Shown: piece after piece, positions 23,601 to 32,489 of the stretch
How the letters are laid out: every line of letters begins with the position of its first letter
Numbering within the stretch: the stretch's first letter is position 1
Assembly (NCBI GenBank): GCA_949752745.1
Contig: OX457027.1
Span: 58,823,342 to 58,887,341 of the forward strand
Reading direction: 5' to 3'
DNA length: 64,000 nucleotides
DNA from: Protula sp. h YS-2021
Lineage: Eukaryota; Annelida; Polychaeta; Sabellida; Serpulidae
Notes under the pieces: generated by a model
Told to the model about the DNA's origin: nothing
The model's input: the letters and a program-made list of their open reading frames with translations, nothing else
Database searches by the model: none
Made by a program: the position numbers and the translations under genes

Positions 23601-24405
23601 TTCCCATAAATCTTGTGGACGAAACTGTGACATGGCTATTTTTTTAAACAGCAGGTTTACAGTTGTTTTAGCAATACACAACTTTACCTAGAAGAGCTGC
23701 CATCACAGCAAACCGTTTTGGGTGTAGATCCAAACTTTTAGCAACTTCGTCCAACACAAACTCGATTGTTTCTAATGCACCTTTGTATGTCAGTTTTAAA
23801 TGCTGGGACGAAAAATAGCGAGGTGGATCGAAGATCGCATAGTCTGATTCGTCTGCAACGATGCCGTGGAAGCAGTTTTCTCTACAATAAGCAATAACTT
23901 CCTGGTGGTGGTCTTCAAGCGAAGATGCAACGGGCACGCCCCACTGTCGCAAAGCCATTCGCAAACTGGAACGCAAAGTAACGGGGGGTATCCACCAAAC
24001 TTTTGGCGGTGGTGTGGCTTTATTTGTGATATGTTTCAGGACGTTCGAGGCATTTTTTCTGATTAACTGTTGTTGTGAATACCATTCTTGAAGTCTAGAA
24101 CACTCGAATGCACCGTTAAAATAAACAACCAGTTCCATGTGAGCAGCAGCACAAGCATCTATAAGTGTTCCCAAAAACTGATTCATTCGGTTCCACTGAC
24201 CACCGCATGCCCAATCAGAATAAAAACCTCCATATAATCTATCCAAGCAGCTTTCGCCATCGACTATCAAGCACAGTCTGTTTGGACCCTTCCTTTTCCC
24301 GGCCTGGCTTAGCGCAAGCCCCCTTGCTTGCTTTATGAGGTCCACCGGTTTGCATGCTTCTTTGCAATTTTCTTCAATGAACTTCTGTAAGTCTTGAATA
24401 CCCAT
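11032..24405 (-). CDS. FAM120A: FAM120-family protein (constitutive coactivator of PPAR-gamma-like), 15 coding exons
   Basis: Joining 15 exons in phase gives 3,708 nt, about 1,235 residues (human FAM120A is about 1.1 kb of residues long). Residues 1-240 are an XPG-N/PIN-like domain that starts MGIQDLQKFIEENC, with VDGESCLDRLYGGFY and SLEDHHQEVIAYCREN, close to the vertebrate FAM120 pattern. Residues 435-741 hold the conserved central/C-terminal region, including EDKNRRLRAFL and FFDGKLFHFKLLKA. Residues 742-1,013 are rich in RGG/GRG, typical of RNA-binding segments. The last 222 residues are Gln/Ala/Met-rich. FAM120A is known as an RNA-binding scaffold involved in Src/PI3K signalling under stress; the PIN-like fold may be catalytically inactive. 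The start was chosen at MGIQ because it matches the family N-terminus and has a perfect ACCATGG context; an in-frame upstream ATG would add 31 unrelated residues. The invertebrate gene predates the vertebrate A/B/C split, so the letter is nominal. Confidence 0.93.
12010..12023. repeat. G14 tract next to FAM120 exon 14
   Basis: Fourteen consecutive G on the plus strand lie 40 bp from the donor of exon 14, giving a C14 run in the pre-mRNA. Sequencing slippage is likely here, so the length should not be taken as exact. Confidence 0.8.
12063..12394 (-). CDS. FAM120A: FAM120 coding exon 14 (RGG/G-rich)
   Basis: A 332-nt exon, acceptor aattaccag|ggtccc, donor gcaaga|gtaagt. It encodes a Gly/Arg/Met-rich disordered segment (MRGRGPPMQGMNGRGG, VRGGRGGVAGSG). 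If the intron is retained, the frame stops two codons past the junction (QE then TAA), a possible shorter isoform lacking the Q/A tail. Confidence 0.85.
12776..12881 (-). CDS. FAM120A: FAM120 coding exon 13 (RG-rich)
   Basis: A 106-nt exon, acceptor ttccttag|gggtgg, donor gaccg|gtaagg. It encodes GGGPRGVVSSPVARGRGMPG, aligned with the vertebrate 'GRPRGVISTPV' motif, then further MRGG/SRG repeats. Confidence 0.9.
13128..13287 (-). CDS. FAM120A: FAM120 coding exon 12
   Basis: A 160-nt exon, donor cgcgcag|gtaaaa. Two acceptors 3 bp apart (cgcaag|cag and aagcag|gtc) give a one-residue NAGNAG-type choice. It encodes GGQLQIAGVVISNWG and PPPQVTSVGPR, matching the vertebrate 'GGKLEIAGTVVGHW' and 'PLQVVSVGGP' segments. 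Confidence 0.92.
13288..16098. other. FAM120 intron 11, repeat-bearing
   Basis: No exon is recognised in this 2.8-kb intron. It carries a G20 tract at 14,184-14,203, A/T-rich runs, and clusters of the palindrome AATCGATT at about 14,500-14,560 and 15,340-15,390 that may be the two ends of a degraded element. ORFs such as 13,416-13,622 have no homology. Confidence 0.55.
16099..16318 (-). CDS. FAM120A: FAM120 coding exon 11 (helix plus first RGG segment)
   Basis: A 220-nt exon beginning at acceptor gctgacag|atggac. It encodes MDQVMRVERMRQAILQD, a proline/glutamine stretch and GRGGRGGGARGRG. Two donors share phase 1: attattg|gtttgt (used here) and ccgccag|gtaatg 49-50 bases earlier; the second would drop the RGG tail. 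Confidence 0.88.
16537..16743 (-). CDS. FAM120A: FAM120 coding exon 10
   Basis: A 207-nt exon in phase 0 at both ends (acceptor attttag|ttgcca, donor gacag|gtatgt). It encodes RGVQLGSLFMRGVDHAVF, NDACGAPVPWG and NFFDGKLFHFKLLKA, the most conserved C-terminal FAM120 block. Confidence 0.94.
16904..17018 (-). CDS. FAM120A: FAM120 coding exon 9
   Basis: A 115-nt exon, acceptor tattcaag|atacat, donor atgaag|gtactg. It encodes RYIVKFRDQRVLRKHELDAF and the end of the helix LRDVETMQEMK. The intron upstream contains a (taaa)n run. Confidence 0.92.
17086..17112. repeat. (TAAA)n microsatellite in FAM120 intron 8
   Basis: Six to seven consecutive ataa units follow exon 9's acceptor region at a distance of about 70 bp. 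No function is implied. Confidence 0.9.
17365..17454 (-). repeat. Three-copy 30-bp tandem repeat over the exon 8 donor
   Basis: Three contiguous 30-bp units (17,425-17,454; 17,395-17,424; 17,365-17,394 in transcript order) each run from 'gtgct' to a donor-like site: cttgag|gtgcgt, cttgag|gtgctt and a third, mutated ctggaagtgtgt. The first is the inferred real donor. Using the second would insert ten in-frame residues with no stop. Confidence 0.85.
17435..17711 (-). CDS. FAM120A: FAM120 coding exon 8
   Basis: A 277-nt exon, acceptor gcttgcag|agagcc, donor cttgag|gtgcgt, exit phase 2. It contains VKEWVV, LHRLWLGQMIEDKNRRLRAF and the LNTSFVPQHLIVLCAVLR block. The donor lies inside a three-copy 30-bp tandem repeat, so two further donor-like sites follow in frame. 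Confidence 0.92.
18125..18284 (-). CDS. FAM120A: FAM120 coding exon 7
   Basis: A 160-nt exon, acceptor tttttcag|caagaa, donor ccaaag|gtgagt. It encodes QEIRIDTTLEDENSRELP followed by LFRPIRQSVYSILFD, a conserved FAM120 block. Confidence 0.92.
18746..18906 (-). CDS. FAM120A: FAM120 coding exon 6 (start of conserved central region)
   Basis: A 161-nt exon with acceptor tgcttttag|aagaga and donor atgcag|gttcga. It encodes a Lys/Glu-rich helix (EEKDKKKAERKEREKK) and then RERHAKGIMHPWVYQILM, equivalent to the vertebrate 'HRHKKGLMYPYIFHVL' segment. Confidence 0.9.
19172..19270 (-). CDS. FAM120A: FAM120 coding exon 5 (Ala/Glu/Lys linker)
   Basis: A 99-nt exon between gtgtgaag|gactag and gcaaag|gtatct, phase 1 in and out. 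It encodes a low-complexity stretch (EGDTDGAAEAHAESSLEK, then AAAKSK) leading into the charged helix of exon 6. Confidence 0.75.
19305..19617 (+). repeat. Dispersed repeat with 'ggggaataaa' hairpin end, copy 1 (intron 4)
   Basis: Shared order of blocks: 'agcagtgtgcatagcccac', 'atattccccacag', 'cggctatcaatagtcaa', 'ttttccttggacgaacctgg', 'cccatttacaatac', 'agtttcattaaaatccttgc', 'gctaacaagctcttgatgac', a GACCGACAGACCGAC tract, 'cggtcgatcgcatatattcc' and 'ctgtggggaataaa'. The left 'tattccccacag' and right 'ctgtggggaata' are complementary. A C12-A-C14 tract lies within. The core is homologous to the tandem unit at 288-1,630. Confidence 0.85.
19853..20015 (-). CDS. FAM120A: FAM120 coding exon 4 (acidic linker)
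   Basis: A 163-nt exon from acceptor actgtgacag|aaatcc to donor agcatgg|gtactg. Entry phase 0, exit phase 1. It encodes an acidic, disordered-looking linker (ASEDGASEDLKPNVYTQHES). A nearer acceptor, atgcag|gatcat, would read into a stop in the incoming phase. Copies of one dispersed repeat lie in the introns on both sides. Confidence 0.65.
20105..20389 (+). repeat. Dispersed 'ggggaataaa' repeat, copy 2 (intron 3)
   Basis: Same block order and orientation as copy 1, with 'gcaatgtgcacagcccacat' at the left and 'attccccctgtggggaataa' at the right. Copies 1 and 2 bracket FAM120 exon 4, and copy 2 ends about 155 bp from exon 3. The C tract of copy 1 is absent. Confidence 0.85.
20545..20689 (-). 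CDS. FAM120A: FAM120 coding exon 3 (low-conservation linker)
   Basis: A 145-nt exon with donor ggcgag|gtaagc. The acceptor gtgtttag|gttgtc was chosen because it is the site that keeps the frame from exon 2; an acceptor at ggacag|gcgaga would break phase. The product is a charged linker (KRDSRKAEEKVDWDGE) without clear homology. An undetected extra exon upstream remains possible. Confidence 0.65.
20900..21350 (+). repeat. Hairpin-class element, two ~178-bp units (FAM120 intron 2)
   Basis: Left end tcccccgtgtaacac (20,900-20,914) is complementary to right end ctgttacaccgggga (21,336-21,350). Inside, 'gaaatctttgtacattggaac' at about 20,945 recurs in diverged form at about 21,123, a period near 178 bp, with 'caatatacgtattaa' and 'aaaaagcattag' in both units. 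A GGACGGACAGACAGAC tract (21,299-21,315) precedes the right end. Confidence 0.8.
21892..22069 (-). CDS. FAM120A: FAM120 coding exon 2
   Basis: A 178-nt exon between acceptor cttttcag|gtacac and donor ttcgg|gtaagg. Entry phase 1, exit phase 2. It encodes GTHLLSEQDLEDFFFK and DIIKAVVEFVRLLQSVDD, parallel to the vertebrate segment that follows the PIN-like domain. Confidence 0.9.
22390..22645 (+). repeat. Hairpin-class element (FAM120 intron 1)
   Basis: A CAGACGGACGGACA tract (about 22,593-22,606) is followed by a strong hairpin, 'taggccccaa' paired with 'ttggggccta', at 22,618-22,645. The left boundary is uncertain. Unit repetition is not evident, so this may be a single-unit or truncated copy. 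Confidence 0.55.
23032..23306 (+). repeat. Dispersed 'ggggaataaa' repeat, copy 3 (FAM120 intron 1)
   Basis: Same family as the copies at 19,305 and 20,105, in the same orientation: 'gcagtgtacatagcccacat' at the left, 'catttacaataccgatctgt' in the middle and 'cggtcgatcgcatatattcc' at the right. The terminal hairpin is mutated (ctgtggcgaata). Confidence 0.85.
23366..23630 (+). mobile_element. Short MITE with TTCACGGTTTCG ends, copy 1
   Basis: Left end ttcacggtttcg and right end cgaaactgtga are imperfect inverted repeats of about 11 bp. Shared internal blocks with the copy at 56,207-56,550 are 'gcacatgctcag-gaggaaa' near the left and 'cataaatctygtrgrcgaaa' at the right. Both copies lie in introns. 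It has no coding potential. Superfamily is unassigned. Confidence 0.65.
23688..24405 (-). CDS. FAM120A: FAM120 coding exon 1 (PIN/XPG-N-like domain)
   Basis: This 718-nt exon encodes residues 1-239 plus one base. The donor is ctag|gtaaag. It carries the whole N-terminal domain in a single exon, including the acidic VDGES and VADESDYAIF positions that correspond to XPG-type metal-site positions. Confidence 0.95.
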
Positions 24406-24554
24406 GGTGATCGCGTTTGAAGACGCAGTACAATAGTGCAAATTTAAAAAGAAAGTATATAAAATGTCAGAAAATTTATCTGAGGAATAAAGCAACAAAA
24501 TGTTTCAACAAGTCAATGTTTTTCGGCAGCCATGTGCCCAAATGACAGATAACC

Positions 24555-24566
24555 GTGCGCATGCGC
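24555..24566. promoter_or_regulatory. NRF1-type palindrome upstream of FAM120 start
   Basis: TGCGCATGCGC at 24,556-24,566 matches the consensus of nuclear respiratory factor 1 sites (YGCGCAYGCGCR), which are common in TATA-less housekeeping promoters of animals. It lies about 150 bp upstream of the inferred ATG of the minus-strand FAM120 gene. The transcription start is not known, so the role is inferred. Confidence 0.5.
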
Positions 24567-25739
24567 TGGAGAGACAAGTTCCTGTGTGTCGTGAATTGCC
24601 TGTCTGTGTGAACTAAATGCAAAATTCAGAAAATAAATAAACGCATTGAAAAAGGGATCAATGCATCACAAATTACAAAAAAGTTCAAGACGTGTTTTAG
24701 TGTATAATTAATATGTGCTTTGAAGTGTCAGCTGAAAATCTATCGATTCTTACCAACACACCGTCTATTATTTAAGTAACTTAAATGATGATCAGTTGCT
24801 AAACTGACTGTCACGAACTGAAAATTTAATCAAGCACTGTTTTACCTGAGGCATATAGATTATTCGTTGTTACCAATAGTTTAATTATTTCTAATAAGAG
24901 ACATGTTAATTCCTTATATCTAAAAAACAAAACGTCCAGCAGTTAGTGTTTATGATCATTTTTGCACAATTTTGTTACAGGTTTAACATGGAGAAAGTGG
25001 CATTTGAAATAAATTTCCGTTATACAAGTAACGCTTTTTGTAATTACTGCAAGTAGCCATATCCTCGTACACATTAACAATACTGTCCCAGAGAATGACA
25101 TAAATGAAATTAAATTAGTTTGAACTAGAACACCTTAACTAATAAAACGACCATCAAATTCAAAACTTTTAGTGCTAAACGGCATTGGTTTACTGTGAAG
25201 TAAATCGGCATACATAAAAGGTTACTATTACTAACTACAATGAAGAAAGCATCCGCTATGAAAGTAGCATTTTATTGAAAAATACCATTTAAAGATAATG
25301 CAAACAGTCCGACTGAAGTATTCGAGGCTATAATTTCAAATACTGGGCCAACGAGATAATCATCATTTAGCCGGAAATAGCACACAATACAGTGTTTGTA
25401 TCATTTTCTTGAATATAATACTTCACATAGTGCCAATAATACTGAATCAGTTTTTAACCTTCCAAAACGTCATCAACACTTACCGGAATAGAAGTTACGA
25501 AACCGTCTCGACTGATATCCTTAGTAGACTAGTGTTCTACCCATCCCATTTTTTGTCTTGGACTAATACGCGTGAAATCGACACATCGAATGGTTCTTGC
25601 GCAATACCAGAAAGCGCTACCCCGTTGGTGCAGTATAATGACAAGGACTTCAGAGATTGATATTTATTCAAATTTCTTTGTACAAAGCACGATTATTATA
25701 ACTTTAACTAACTTTTGCTACAGTAATAAGAAATTCTGT
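24567..25739. other. AT-rich intergenic DNA, nothing recognised
   Basis: No ORF with homology, no clear repeat end and no RNA gene were seen. It may contain 5' UTR or promoter sequence for FAM120 at its left side and the decayed left part of the DIRS-like copy that becomes recognisable from about 25,740. Confidence 0.4.
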
Positions 25740-27705
25740 ATTTTGATTGAGGTTAAGGCTACCGTGCGTCAAGAGTCTTCCAATTCTCCTAGAGTATGGC
25801 GGTCTGCGGTATCCTCATTGGGATTATTGTCACCGAAAGTTGTTTTAGTTCAATCTATGGTGCATAAGTTTTTAAGAGAGTAATTGAGAGGATGGACAGG
25901 GTCCACAAAGACAAGACGAATAAGGTTTATTTGTATCACTGGCGATTTTTGAGGCATGATGAGTTTGTAGAGGCATCGATCCTGTGGTAGCCACTGCGGT
26001 GGCAGTGGCCGATTTCTTTCTTTACCTGCTGAAGTCAGGAAGGTTTCAGTTGGATTGATTATGGCAAACCGTTCAGTTGAACGTTTATTCTGCTTTATTC
26101 TGGTTATGATTTGTCTCCCTGTGATGTATTGACGCATTTGCACGGGTCTTTTAACAGGAGCGCCCTACCTCCGACAGGACAATGGTGTGTTGGCAAGCGG
26201 GAAATACACTCATTGCAAAATTCTATCAGTCGAGTTAATGGTTTATGGGAGGCACTGGTACTGAAACTATTACCGTCCTTTCCGGGCTAGACGTACATTG
26301 CGACCAAGGGCTTAAGTACGTTTATACAAATTGTAATGAGGTCATGTGGCAGTGTCGACACCGCGTCGTTATGCCCGTCTTCCTACTACGCACATATATT
26401 AAATGATCAAATACTTAACGTAGCACCTTATATCGTCGTCTATTTATATTTTTCATCCGTAGTATCAAAGTAGATCTTTCCAAAGCATCTGTATCTAACA
26501 TGTCAAGAAAATCATATTGTTAGCACATGATGATATTATGAAAGAACCTGAGGGTTTAACTCAAAAGAAGCTGTCGATTAAGCTGTCGATTAAAGCTCAT
26601 CATATCAGACATGTACACTCTTTGCGCAGCGCTAATGGTGAGTCAATATGCGATTTATTACACGTTGGCTGTTTGATACGTTTATTAAACACTATTTGCA
26701 AGAATACACAACTGATTTGTTAACTAATTTGGATAGTCCTGGTCTGTTCCTTGCTCCTGTGAATTTTATGATTCATGACAGTCCTTCTCAGTACTCTGGC
26801 GAAAAGAAGACCTTTAAGAAGAGTAGACTCGATCCTTGAGGATGTTCTGCTGCGCGTCGACTTCAGTGTAACCGTTTCCGTCACATGACTGGCACTTTGT
26901 CGACTCGGCTCGACTAGATTCTTGTAACATAGTCGGGTTTTGACAGTACGGCTATGCACATGGGTATAACCCTGCACTGTGGCGGGTCAGCACACATTGT
27001 TAGACAGCATTCGGCTAATGATGTTACATATCATCTCTTTTAGTAAAAGAAAAAGGGGAGAGGACCTCTCACGAGCCTGTCAGTACTTATGTTAGAGCAT
27101 ATAAAGTTATTAATAATGGCCAGTTCGTGGCGAAACCCCACATAATGTTGTTATTGTTATGGAATATGTAGTTCGCGGTGAGAGCTCGCTGAATTAAAAG
27201 ACTGTATTGAATTCAATTTCTTTTATTTCTGCCTTTCCGGCACAATGTCTTATGGACAGCGTGTCAACAAGTTCGTATACATTTGGTGTTCACTTTCCAC
27301 TACCAGTTATAGTCTCTCATAGCGTTAGCTTCGTAGGATACAAGCCGATATTTTCGAAATTAAAATTGAAGTATTTAATTTCTCTATGCTCATTATTATG
27401 AGTAAAATATCTTGTAGACGTAGAAACCAACACTCGAATTATACACATCCACCTCCCAATCGACTGGTACCCGATAAGTTGGGCACACGGCACATGGCAC
27501 CGACACTGATTGATTGATTAGTTAAAAGCTCATTGTAAACATAGTAACAGGGAAAACACGTTCAAAATTGTGTAATATCCCGTAAAATTTCTATTATGGA
27601 CCGCGATAACAAATGTTACCACACTGAAAACCCATATGATCGGTTCTACGTCTAAAAGATATTTTAAACATAAAAATGAGCATTAAGAAATGAAATACTT
27701 CAGTT
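25740..27705 (+). mobile_element. Decayed DIRS-like retrotransposon remnant (tyrosine recombinase and 3' end)
   Basis: Plus-strand frames with stops and frameshifts match the better-kept copy at 35-44 kb. They are 'KATVRQESSN...VWRSAVSSLG' (25,757-25,883), 'RMDRVHKDKTNKVYLYHWRF' (25,890-25,960, recombinase N-terminal core), 'GIDPVVATAVAVADFFLYLL' and the C-terminal catalytic part 'IKAHHIRHVHSLRSANG' (26,590-26,640, HxxR). The 3' terminus (27,364-27,705) has the same 60-bp inverted arms as the copy ending at 43,949. No intact gene remains. Confidence 0.75.
27364..27705. repeat. Fold-back 3' terminus of DIRS-like copy A
   Basis: An arm at 27,364-27,423 ('gaagtatttaatttct' through 'aaaatatcttgtagacgtag') is the inverted complement of 27,646-27,705 ('ctacgtctaaaagatatt' through 'aaatacttcagtt'). 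The same structure closes the second copy at 43,576-43,949. Confidence 0.8.
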
Positions 27706-30700
27706 CGAAAGTAGGCTGAAACAACTTGCGGGCTTCCGAAATTCTCTTCAAATGTAGTGCTTTCGCTGCAATGGAATCTTGGTATTTTTCACTTACGTTC
27801 GATAGCACAATATCGAAACATTGTAAGACAATGGACTGATATCGTAACTCCACATCTCACGAAACGTCTAGTTTCCTATTTTAACCCACAGAAGGTAAGT
27901 TTGCCAGCTTAGTAAAATGTTTGACTCGCTAATGTTTGGTGGCTTAGGAATGAAGATTTCAGGCAGCTACATCTACAGAACGACTGTACATCTGCACACA
28001 ACTTTATCTCAGTATAGTGACAATTGGTGAAAAAGGTATTATGAGACACCTGTTACTTTCAAAAAGTTTCCGACAGGTCATAAAGAGAAGAGATCTACAT
28101 TTTCAATTGTTAGATTTTACAAAACAAATGCAGAGTTTACTATCAAAAATTCTAAGACAATAGATAATAACTTTTTACGAAATCAAAATTCTGCAAAATT
28201 GGCGTTTAAGCATTTGCTCCACCGTAATTAAAGTAAAATAAACTTTCAAAATGCTAAAAACTATATTTTGAGGAAGACGCTGATGGCTAATATTCCCAGT
28301 ATTTGGATCCAAATTAAATATTTACATTTGAATTTATCAATTTCGATTTGCTTTGAATGGCTTCTTATTTTGTATTTGTCATCTGGGCTTTTGCAGTTTT
28401 GAAATATCTGAAGTAAACACAAACAACAGCCCAAGATTAAACAACAGAATATTGTTCGTTTTGGAATCTTTAAAATTTTAACTACATCACTATGTAAAGA
28501 ATCTTTAATATCAAAATCAACTAGACCGTTTTGGCTACCGAGTAGCAAAAATTACACTGAGGGGGGCACAAAAAATATGATTGTTAACTCTTAAAATTCA
28601 GAACTGACCATGAACGAGGAAGTAAAGGTCACCACAAGGTTTTCAAATTTTTAATTTCAATGTCCATTTTTGCATACAAAATGTTAATGAATATCTACAA
28701 AATGGAGCTGGACCAACTAGACATGCTATACTGTGTTTCAGCTAAATTTGGTCTTCCTAGCCCTAGCCGTCTCAGAGGAGTACGCGTGACAAAGTTTTGG
28801 CGGAAAAAATTAAACATACGGAAACATCTTGCAGAGTCGTACGACTTCAATAAACTAGGGGATTGAAAATCCCCAAGTGTAATTGATAGGCAACAATTTA
28901 GAGATAGCATTTTTGTAAAGCTGTTTGCAAATTCTGTAATGAAAAATTGTTAATTCTTTCTTTTTACTGGGTTGGTGTGCAAATTATTTAAGGTCCGGTT
29001 TTTAAGCATTTCATTGCCGCTCCTACTTCATTATTCCTTAAGTACGCTGTGCTTTTTTCGTATCAACGCACTGGGTCTAAAGGCAATCACAACAACAGAC
29101 ACCGACATACCCTGATCTGCGTAAGACGCTTAAGATAGACTTGGTTTAAAGTTTCTGGTATTTTGCCTGGCTTACAGCGGTACATCTTTGGGTATTCAGC
29201 GACTGATGGATTGGTGTTCTCGCCGTCACATGACCGATACCCTTGCCTGAATGAGGCAGTTTTGTCGACTTTACCGCTAAGCATTGATATGATTTCAGTG
29301 AAAAAGCTAATATATTTATAATTAAATTAATTCAATGTCGACACTTGAGTATCAGTGCAACGAATTCTTACAAATCAATGCTTTGCGACGCCTTGAGGTA
29401 TAACTGCCACAAGTCGCTGATTGAGCCTGCACGTTACGTGATAGGGCCGTTTCGTGTCTTCATCACCTCAGGGTTCTATTCGCATGATGTATCAAGGGTA
29501 GTCATGATACACTGTGTTTCAATGTGTGCCACCTATTCAGGCAGTGTACTCAGTTTTGTTATAACATGTGCTGTGTTTCCTGTTACGGTACCACTTAGTT
29601 CTCTACACTTGTAACATGTCAAGAAGTATACACTCCATATTATTTGCTTGCACCGCAGGATCTTCAGGAGCATCATAAACTCACGATGCAAGGAGTGGGC
29701 CAACCCAACGACGATATTTGATGTGTTTTTACATCAACAGGAGACTACAAAAAAGAAAATGAGTCCAGAATGATTTCAAAGTAGAAGAATATTTAAGGTA
29801 GGTAATGTCATAGTCTCAGCGGACTCAAGTTATGAACCTAGTCGTTAGTCTTAGTTAATCCGGAATCATTGTAACACCTATCTAATGAACATGTTTCTGC
29901 AAGGATTAACAGCTTTGACATTCTTGGCCAAGGCTATGGCTGCATCGTTAAATTCAGCCTCGGTGGCGACAGCGACAGTACCACCAACACAGTCGCCTTC
30001 ACAGTTCCTCTATGTAGAGTCAATGAAACCATTACAGATAAAGAGACTCAGAAAATTATTCTGCTCGTTTTTTGTGTAATTCTCCAGTGAGACGAAACGA
30101 CATCAACCACGACTTGCTCCGACAGCCGCACGCTCACGTCAAGCCATCAATGGCTTGACAAATGAGACATCACACTGCACAGACCCAGAAAACCTGCCCT
30201 CTATGCTTTCTGTATACACTCCTAAACCATTAGCTATGGAACAATCGGGGGAAAATGACGAATTTATCATCATAGATTAAGTTCTATGGAATATCGTTGT
30301 TAATGCTTTTAAAATGTAGCAGCGATTGTTTGAATCAAAGTTAGTCAGTAGAGAGACCCAGTAATAGGTACACCCATTGCTGTCCCAGTTTAACGATCTA
30401 TAGTTTTGAAGAATTTAATATCGATCATACTGAAGAGAATATATGATTACAATGCCAGTTATTGTTATGGCAGCCATGATTATTCAATTTACCCGAAATG
30501 TTGTAATTTTGATGTTCTACTTCTGTACAGCGAAGAATTCCAAAGCTCTTTTCGCTGAAATTTCTCGGTAATCTCGAAAACAACCAGACTGCAAGAAAAA
30601 AACTTTGCTTACAACAATCTACATTGTATACTGTAATAAACGTCAATAACGCAGATTTTCCAGGTCGTTTACTTGGATGAATGAAAAACGAGCATATCCA

Positions 30701-32489
30701 TCAAATAAGCTGCTGTGGCTCTTACATATGAAACAAATTAAGAGATTCACACTGCTTGCCCCCCCCCCCCCCCCGATCAAGTTCTGAACTCTAACCGTCT
30801 TCGAAGCTGACCGTCACCTAGGTGCTTGTTTCTGAACGTCATCCAAAGGCTCTATAACTCACTACTCCCAAGATTATAAACCGATTCTTTAGATTGGATT
30901 GGGCATTTTATTTCGAAACCTACAACCTACAAAGAATGGTTGAGTTGTGTTCATCAGGATATTAAAATGCTTCTTGGCTAATAATATGAACTATTCCCGA
31001 AATATTACGGTTTTTTCAGGTAAAATATGGCTATACCTATTTTGTATCTGAAGCTACTGTCTTTCGCCCTAATAGTTCCTAAAAACTAAAAACATAAAAA
31101 TCAATCGTGAGCAAAGATAACTGCAAATGAAAGAGAAAGTAAGGAATAAACAGTTCTTGAGTCGTGTTGTGTCAGGGTTGTGAAGGGAGTATTTATTAGT
31201 TGTATTGTATAACACTTCTGAGAGCAGTTATGTATCTGATCGTTTTCGTTTTGAATTTTCCAGCTGAGTCGTTCTTGTTCTTTGCTTGTGGGGCTGGGTT
31301 GTAGTACTATACCTATAAAAACGAAAAAAACATAAACTAGATTTTTATATTGTATCTAAGCTGTATTACCTTCCTTTTGTGTAAAATTTTCTCTACACAA
31401 CGGCACTTAACGGACCCAAATTTTGCTTTTGCTACATTTGGCTAGAAATGACCCGAACCCTATACACTGTTATTCAAATGTGCAATTTAAGAAAAATTCT
31501 GTACCATATTGTTGCCAGGAACTTGAAAAGTTATGCTGATCTGGCAGATTACTGCCTAAAAACACTTTTTTATATTTTTGATAGCTTGTTCAGAAAATGT
31601 ACTATATGTTCTTATAATATTTGTTTCTTTTCCTCGCCAACTGCTCTAAGGTCTTCATTATCCAAACTGTACAATGCATATAGCAGCTTACTCAGTCACA
31701 GTACGCAATAAAATTAAACGTGTCTCATCTTTATGTTAAACAAGTGTATTTACTAAAACGTACATTTATTTCCTGCTTGGTCTTGTGAGTTTGCTTGTTT
31801 GAATTCCTTGGTCGGAATAGTGCGGTCAGGCATCTGATACCGGTTTATCTAAACTTATAGGAATTCGGGAAGGTAACATGGTTTTTGAAATAAAATAAAG
31901 TTTGTTCATTTACGTTTAAAATAAAGTTTGTTCATTGACGTTCACGGGCGTGTGCTTTATGGCTAGTATCTTGCCTGAGTAAAAGACAGCGAAATCTTCC
32001 CAGTCTTGTAACTGGTTGAAACACACTTCTAAACTCGGCCTCAGACTGCAAACTTTCGGCATCCCAAATTCTCAACAGTGAACATACACGATGCTGCATA
32101 TGAATCAGCCCTTTTCACGCTTTAAGCATTAAATGTAATATGCAGCTTAGTAAACAGCAACATCCAGGTATTTCAGCGACCAAAATTCCACCCAGCTCCA
32201 TACCCTTCCTCTCCCCTGATCCGTACGTTGGTATATATATGAGATGTTTCGCACATCCAACGTCTCCCCTCACACTGGCGTTGCATTTTATTGTTTAAGA
32301 TAAGGTATTTCCTACTCCCTTCACCATCTTTCTTCTTTGTCGCATCAATGCCGTACTCGACCACCGGAACGCCCAGGCTGCTTAAAATTAAATTTCTAAA
32401 ATCTGGGGCTGAGTGTTTAATTGAGCAGTTCGGTTAAACGCCCATCCCCACCTAACACACACAAAATATAAAAAGAAATACCAGCATCA
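27706..32489. other. Intergenic, no gene recognised
   Basis: This is about 4.8 kb of AT-rich DNA. The only structures noted are a short hairpin, ggggatt/gaaaatcccc, near 28,857-28,874 preceded by a 'gaggggggcac' near 28,558 (possibly another hairpin-class element) and a C16 tract at 30,759-30,774. ORFs of 60-95 codons lack homology and splice context. Confidence 0.4.

Noticed and set aside
24406..24498. Upstream in-frame ATG extending FAM120 by 31 residues
   Set aside because: The extension is unlike the family, whose N-terminus aligns at MGIQ, and the MGIQ start has the better initiation context.
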